A DNA stretch of 34,735 nucleotides from Candidatus Hatepunaea meridiana. Lineage in GTDB: Bacteria; Electryoneota; AABM5-125-24; Hatepunaeales; Hatepunaeaceae. Location: positions 1 to 34,735 of the forward strand of contig JAVCDD010000287.1 of NCBI GenBank assembly GCA_030765125.1, given 5' to 3'. The position numbers were made by a program, and so were the translations under genes. Below are positions 31,314-34,735 of this stretch, piece by piece (positions within the stretch are counted from its first letter, which is position 1; every line of letters begins with the position of its first letter). The notes beneath the pieces were generated by a model, which was given only the letters and a program-made list of their open reading frames with translations, had not been told where the DNA came from and did not search any database.

Positions 31314-32696
31314 ATGTCATTAACTCCTTATGACTGGATAATACTCGCGGGTTATCTCGTCTTCCTGTTGACGATTACGCTTAAGATCAGCCGTAAGGTT
31401 GCGCCTAACGCTGAAGCATATATTTTAGACAGTCGCCGGTTGACGCTTCCGGCTTTTGTTGCTACCACTGTTTGTACCTGGTACGGCGGGATACTTGGAG
31501 TCGGAGAATACAGCTATAAGCATGGGCTCGCTAACTGGCTGGTGTTCGGTGTTCCCTACTATCTGGCAGCGTTTCTGTTTGCAATACTGATAGCAAAGAA
31601 GGCGCGATCATCAAGGCTGCTTAGCATTCCGGATCAGCTCAGTCAGGCTTATAATGGCAAGGTCGCCGTTACAGGCGCTCTCTATGTGTTTGTTATGACG
31701 GTTCCCGCTGTTTATGTTCTGATGTTAGGTGTACTGCTGAAGTTGCTCTTCGGTTGGTCGCTTGCAATGGGTGTTATAATAGCCACAATCGTATCAACGA
31801 TTTATGTGCTTATGGGTGGATTCAAAGCGGTAGTTAAAACGGATTGGGTGCAATTCGGTCTGATGTACATCGCGTTTGGCGTAATGGTAATTATCCTTAT
31901 AAGTGATTACGGCGGGCTATCCTTCCTGCAAGACCGTGTTCCGGCAGGACATTTTAACTGGCGAGGAGGCAAGACTGCCGGATACATCTTCAGTTGGTAT
32001 TTCATTGCACTATCAGCCCTCGTCGAACCGGCTTTTTACCAGCGATGTTATGCTGCCCGAACACCCAAAATAGCTCAGCGTGGTCTGCTTATCTCTATCC
32101 TGTTCTGGTTTATATTCGACGCTATGACGACTACGGTTGGGATTTACAGCCGAGCGATACTGGGTGAGGGCATCAACGCCATAGAAGCATTTCCCTTACT
32201 GGCTGATCGTATCCTGCCTCCGGGATTAAAGGGTATTTTCCTGGTCGGGCTGATTACGACTATTCAATCCACGGTTGACAGCTACAGTTTCCTTGCGGCA
32301 TCGACACTTGGCAGAGATGTCTTGTGGAAGATACGTTCCATACGCAACAGGTTTAGTGAGGTTGGCATCAGTCAATGGGGTTTGGCTGCTTCCGGCATAC
32401 TGGCAATTGCTATCGCTTTAATGAGCAAGTCGGTGGTTGACATCTGGCATAGTCTGGGATCACTGGGAACGCCCGCACTGTTGCTGCCACTGGGTTTAAG
32501 CTTTAACTCAAAATTCAAGTTCCGATCTAACTATGCACTAACTAACCTGATTGTTACTCCAATCATAGTTGGGACGTTTTTTATTCTACAGGCAAATTGC
32601 GATGGATTAAGTTTCCCTTTCAATGTACAACCCATATTCCCAGGACTTGCGACTTCAGTAATAATACTTATGATAGATCATTTAACGCGGAAATAG
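31314..32696 (+). CDS. Sodium:solute symporter family protein
   Basis: A 460-residue integral membrane protein of the SSS family with about 12-13 hydrophobic spans (for example YDWIILAGYLVFLLTITL, VWFGVPYYL-type and VMTVPAVYVLMLGVLLKLL). Family features include TVCTWYGGILGVGEYSYKHG in the early helices, IVSTIYVLMGGFKAVVKTDW and LITTIQSTVDSYSFLAASTL. It probably imports an organic solute with sodium; the substrate cannot be read. The start at 31314 (MSLTPYDW) is preferred over an upstream GTG at 31227 that falls inside a palindromic repeat. Ribosome-binding site weak. A strong inverted repeat follows. Confidence 0.9.
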   Translation: MSLTPYDWIILAGYLVFLLTITLKISRKVAPNAEAYILDSRRLTLPAFVATTVCTWYGGILGVGEYSYKHGLANWLVFGVPYYLAAFLFAILIAKKARSSRLLSIPDQLSQAYNGKVAVTGALYVFVMTVPAVYVLMLGVLLKLLFGWSLAMGVIIATIVSTIYVLMGGFKAVVKTDWVQFGLMYIAFGVMVIILISDYGGLSFLQDRVPAGHFNWRGGKTAGYIFSWYFIALSALVEPAFYQRCYAARTPKIAQRGLLISILFWFIFDAMTTTVGIYSRAILGEGINAIEAFPLLADRILPPGLKGIFLVGLITTIQSTVDSYSFLAASTLGRDVLWKIRSIRNRFSEVGISQWGLAASGILAIAIALMSKSVVDIWHSLGSLGTPALLLPLGLSFNSKFKFRSNYALTNLIVTPIIVGTFFILQANCDGLSFPFNVQPIFPGLATSVIILMIDHLTRK

Positions 32697-32699
32697 TTT

Positions 32700-32766
32700 T
32701 TCACCGCAGAGATCGCAGAGATCACAGAGGCTTATTCTCTGTTTTCTCTGCGGTCTCTGCGGTGAA
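32700..32766. repeat. Long inverted repeat of the CACCGCAGAG family
   Basis: TTCACCGCAGAGATCGCAG at the left and CTGCGGTCTCTGCGGTGAA at the right form a near-perfect 22-base stem (one mismatch region) around a CAGAGG...CTCTG interior. It starts three bases after the symporter stop and could stop transcription in either direction, though no T-run follows. It belongs to the same sequence family as the leader repeats, here in a double, palindromic form. Confidence 0.8.
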
Positions 32767-32820
32767 ATAAAGTTATTCTTTTCACATATAAAAACTTATG
32801 AATTACATTTTGTTAAACAA

Positions 32821-32847
32821 TTATCATTATTTACATTGTTATGATAA
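32821..32847. promoter_or_regulatory. TTATCAT/ATGATAA inverted repeat upstream of nadA
   Basis: TTATCAT at 32821-32827 and ATGATAA at 32841-32847, 13 bases apart, lie 20 bases before the nadA start in AT-rich DNA. It could be an operator for NAD-responsive control; the regulator is unknown. Confidence 0.35.
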
Positions 32848-32868
32848 AAAGTTAATCAGGAAAAAACA

Positions 32869-33861
32869 ATGTTCAACCCTGAACAATTACATAAAAAACT
32901 AATCCTCGCCGATCCGGGTTTCTACACATTTGAACTTTGTGAAGAGATCGGTCAAAAACTTGATAGAATAACCGAACTTAAAGCTGAACGAAATGCAGTA
33001 TTATTAGCTCACAATTACCAGCGACCTGAAATATTTGAGGTTGCAGATTTCACCGGTGATTCATTGGAGCTTTCATTATTGGCTGGCAAAGTTGAGAAGG
33101 CAGAAGTCATTATCTTCTGCGGCGTGCACTTTATGGCTGAGACTGCGAAGATTGTCAGTCCTTCCAAGAAGGTCATCCTCCCTAACATCCAAGCCGGTTG
33201 TTCTTTAGCCGATACCGCCGAAGCTGAGGACGTCCGAGCGCGTATTGAGGAGTTGCGCAACAAATACCCCGATCTGGGTGTCGTCAGCTATGTGAACACC
33301 ACCGCTGCCGTTAAAGCGCTATCCGATGCCTGCTGCACTTCTGCTAATGCGGTTGACGTCATCCAGGCTATGCCTAATAAAACGATACTGTACATACCGG
33401 ACAAGAATATGGCTGCTTATGCAGCTAAGCAAATCCCTGACAAAACAATCATTCCCTGGGAGGGAAGCTGTTACGTCCATCACGAGATTGAGCCGGAATC
33501 AATCTTGCATATCAAGGAAATCTATCCTGACATAAAGGTATTGGTGCATCCGGAATGCCGCGACGACGTTATCAAGTTAGCCGATAAAGCGTTGTCGACC
33601 TCCGGAATAATCAAGTATGCAATGAAAAGCAATGCAGAACGCTTTCTCGCCGTAACCGAGTGTGGATTATCAGATCTGCTGAAGATACAAGTTCCCGGTA
33701 AGAAATTCTATCGCGCCTGTAAAATCTGCCGATATATGAAGATGATAACGCTGGATAATATCATTACGTCATTGGAAACACTGCAACCGGAAATTACACT
33801 GCCGGAGGACGTACGCACCGGCGCTGAACGGTCTATTAGACGGATGTTTGAATTGACGTAG
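32869..33861 (+). CDS. nadA: Quinolinate synthase NadA
   Basis: A 330-residue NadA, the 4Fe-4S enzyme that condenses iminoaspartate with dihydroxyacetone phosphate into quinolinate for NAD synthesis. The three cluster cysteines are C84 in IIFCGVHFMAE, C201 in WEGSCYVHHEI and C287 in CRYMKMITLD. LAHNYQRPEIFEVADFTGDS, AGCSLAD and YVNTTAAVKALSDACCTSAN are typical. The product of iminoaspartate oxidase NadB is needed, but nadB is not in this window. ATG follows AATCAGGAAAAAACA. Confidence 0.97.
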   Translation: MFNPEQLHKKLILADPGFYTFELCEEIGQKLDRITELKAERNAVLLAHNYQRPEIFEVADFTGDSLELSLLAGKVEKAEVIIFCGVHFMAETAKIVSPSKKVILPNIQAGCSLADTAEAEDVRARIEELRNKYPDLGVVSYVNTTAAVKALSDACCTSANAVDVIQAMPNKTILYIPDKNMAAYAAKQIPDKTIIPWEGSCYVHHEIEPESILHIKEIYPDIKVLVHPECRDDVIKLADKALSTSGIIKYAMKSNAERFLAVTECGLSDLLKIQVPGKKFYRACKICRYMKMITLDNIITSLETLQPEITLPEDVRTGAERSIRRMFELT

Positions 33862-33887
33862 TGTTGAAATGTTGTAATGTTGTGATT

Positions 33888-33912
33888 GCGCTGAAAAGGC
33901 GCTTTATTTATT
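33888..33912 (+). terminator. Possible weak terminator after nadA
   Basis: GCGC, TGAAAAG, GCGC followed by TTTATTTATT about 25 bases after the nadA stop. The stem is only four G-C pairs, so this is tentative. Confidence 0.3.
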
Positions 33913-33953
33913 GAATTCAATGGTGCCAAGTATTATATTTTATAGGTATTAAC

Positions 33954-34274
33954 TTGATAAATAAAATACAAAAATGTTTCGAAACGGATTCGCTGTTTTA
34001 TACTCAGCACTCTCGTTTCGAAATTAAGAACGAAGAATTTGGAGAAATATTTGATCAAGAGGTTTACGAAGCCATTTGTAACGGTGAAATCATTAAGGAA
34101 TACCCTCAAGACAAACCATATCCAAGCGTATTGATATTCGGCAGGACAGCCACAAACCGCCCTTTGCATATTGTGAGTGCCTATGATGATGAGGAAAATT
34201 TGACTATTGTAATAACAGTCTACCAACCGAATCCTAAACTTTGGATGGAATACAAAAGGAGAATGAAACAATGA
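33954..34274 (+). CDS. DUF4258-like putative toxin
   Basis: A 106-residue small protein in a two-gene operon with a YgiT-type zinc-finger protein, so probably the toxin of an MqsRA-like pair. Features are QHSRFEIKNEEFGEIF, EAICNGEIIKEYPQDKPYPS, LIFGRTATNRPLHIVSAYD and the final VITVYQPNPKLWMEYKRRMK, as in DUF4258 proteins related to the RelE/MqsR fold. It must start at TTG 33954, because no early ATG exists in frame. The gene overlaps the next one by four bases. Similar 25-base sequences flank the pair. Confidence 0.8.
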   Translation: MINKIQKCFETDSLFYTQHSRFEIKNEEFGEIFDQEVYEAICNGEIIKEYPQDKPYPSVLIFGRTATNRPLHIVSAYDDEENLTIVITVYQPNPKLWMEYKRRMKQ

Positions 34275-34513
34275 AATGTGTAATCTGTCATAGTGAAGAA
34301 ATCGAGATTAAAGCTGTAAACGAAGAGATAACTATTGGCACCGATATTGTTTATGTTCCAATAAAAGTTCCAGTTTGCATTCATTGTGGCGAAAGGTATT
34401 ACAACAGGCGAATGGTGCAGTTCCTGGAAAATACCAAAGCAAAACTTACTAATAGACAGGATGAGCTGAAACAGATTGGTAAGGTTTTTACATTTACGTC
34501 ATTATCGAACTAA
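34271..34513 (+). CDS. YgiT-type zinc finger antitoxin
   Basis: An 80-residue protein with C3-x2-C6 (MKCVICHSEE) and C36-x2-C39 (VPVCIHCGERYY) forming one zinc site, the MqsA/YgiT N-terminal fold. EEITIGTDIVYVPIKVPVC between the pairs is typical. No C-terminal helix-turn-helix is present, so this is the short form. ATG at 34271 overlaps the DUF4258 stop; the toxin-before-antitoxin order is that of MqsRA. The earlier start at 34241 lies within the toxin frame and is rejected. Confidence 0.87.
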   Translation: MKCVICHSEEIEIKAVNEEITIGTDIVYVPIKVPVCIHCGERYYNRRMVQFLENTKAKLTNRQDELKQIGKVFTFTSLSN

Positions 34514-34578
34514 TGTTGAATTTTGTAATGATGTGATGTTGTAATTTCTACGGGGGACGGTGTCTACTCAATATAAAA

Positions 34579-34604
34579 ATCTGCGTAATCTGCGTAATCC
34601 GGGG
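34579..34604. repeat. TAATCTGCG repeat fragment
   Basis: ATCTGCGTAATCTGCGTAAT, a short form of the leader repeat and the closest match to the 3' end of the 9-bp tandem array at 6654-6676. It adjoins the terminal palindromic element. Confidence 0.7.
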
Positions 34605-34609
34605 ATAAT

Positions 34610-34735
34610 TAGTGTCTGACCGAAAACCATCATTTTACTGGATATTAACCCCTTTTTGTCATTCCCGCGAAGGCGGGAATCCAGGAGAAACAATAAGTTA
34701 TCTGGATTCCCGCCTTCGCGGGAATGACAAAAAAG
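34610..34735. repeat. Palindromic repeat element at right window end
   Basis: Bases 34610-34721 are the exact reverse complement of 1-112. The 27-base arms 34658-34684 and 34702-34728 are perfect complements around a 17-base spacer. The outer non-palindromic half (34610-34657) is also conserved between the two ends, so the repeat unit is longer than the hairpin itself. Confidence 0.92.

Noticed and set aside
1..34735. tRNA or rRNA genes
   Set aside because: No cloverleaf with a T-loop signature and no rRNA-like segment was recognised by eye; a dedicated scan could still find one.

Overview
The window is a 34.7 kb piece of a bacterial chromosome, most likely from an uncultured lineage of the FCB (Fibrobacteres-Chlorobi-Bacteroidetes) superphylum. 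Three things point there: a secreted beta-helix protein ending in a type IX secretion sorting domain (358-3078), an LpxC-FabZ fusion (17872-19266), and an intergenic landscape full of short palindromic repeats of the kind seen in FCB candidate-phylum genomes. LpxC indicates a Gram-negative outer membrane and citrate lyase suggests fermentative or anaerobic carbon metabolism. The phylum cannot be fixed from the sequence alone.

Layout. 1-5255: secreted T9SS protein, TatD nuclease, patatin-like lipase. 5331-15339: citrate lyase, as a CitD-CitE fusion (5331-6539) and CitF (13780-15339), with about 7.2 kb of accessory DNA between them: a DinD homologue, a Phd/RelE toxin-antitoxin pair, an orphan antitoxin, a nuclease-STAND NTPase and a methyltransferase-nuclease fusion. 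A perfect 52-bp direct repeat (8523-8574 and 13515-13566) brackets the defence part. 15396-19266: pyrE, a double-HD HD-GYP protein and lpxC-fabZ. 19443-22643: a large exported WD40/CARDB-like/caspase protein with an EF-hand loop. 22763-26086: a minus-strand array of toxin-antitoxin modules (RelE, three MntA-HepT copies of which one has lost its toxin, and VapC/PIN). 26172-30960: the conserved order recX-recA-thpR-cinA-pgpA-pgsA on the minus strand. 31314-34513: a sodium:solute symporter, nadA and a DUF4258/YgiT-type TA pair.

How it works together. The core genes (LPS, phospholipid, NAD, pyrimidine, recombination) are intact. Accessory DNA sits in two blocks, the defence island inside the citrate lyase locus and the TA array. 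Small repeats saturate the intergenic DNA. One family reads CTCTGCG...CTCTGCGGT followed by A-rich sequence and then a Shine-Dalgarno. It sits in a fixed orientation directly upstream of about nine genes, so it is a 5'-leader repeat rather than random litter. Other families are hairpins placed just after stop codons. The two window ends carry the same 112-bp sequence in inverted orientation, so the contig probably stops where an assembler met a multicopy repeat.

Most notable: the exported WD40-caspase protein, the orientation-locked leader repeat and its 9-bp tandem expansion (6564-6676), the bracketed defence cassette, two antitoxins with a common N-terminus but unrelated toxins, and a 30-bp perfect palindrome upstream of dinD with a degenerate copy inside the dinD reading frame.
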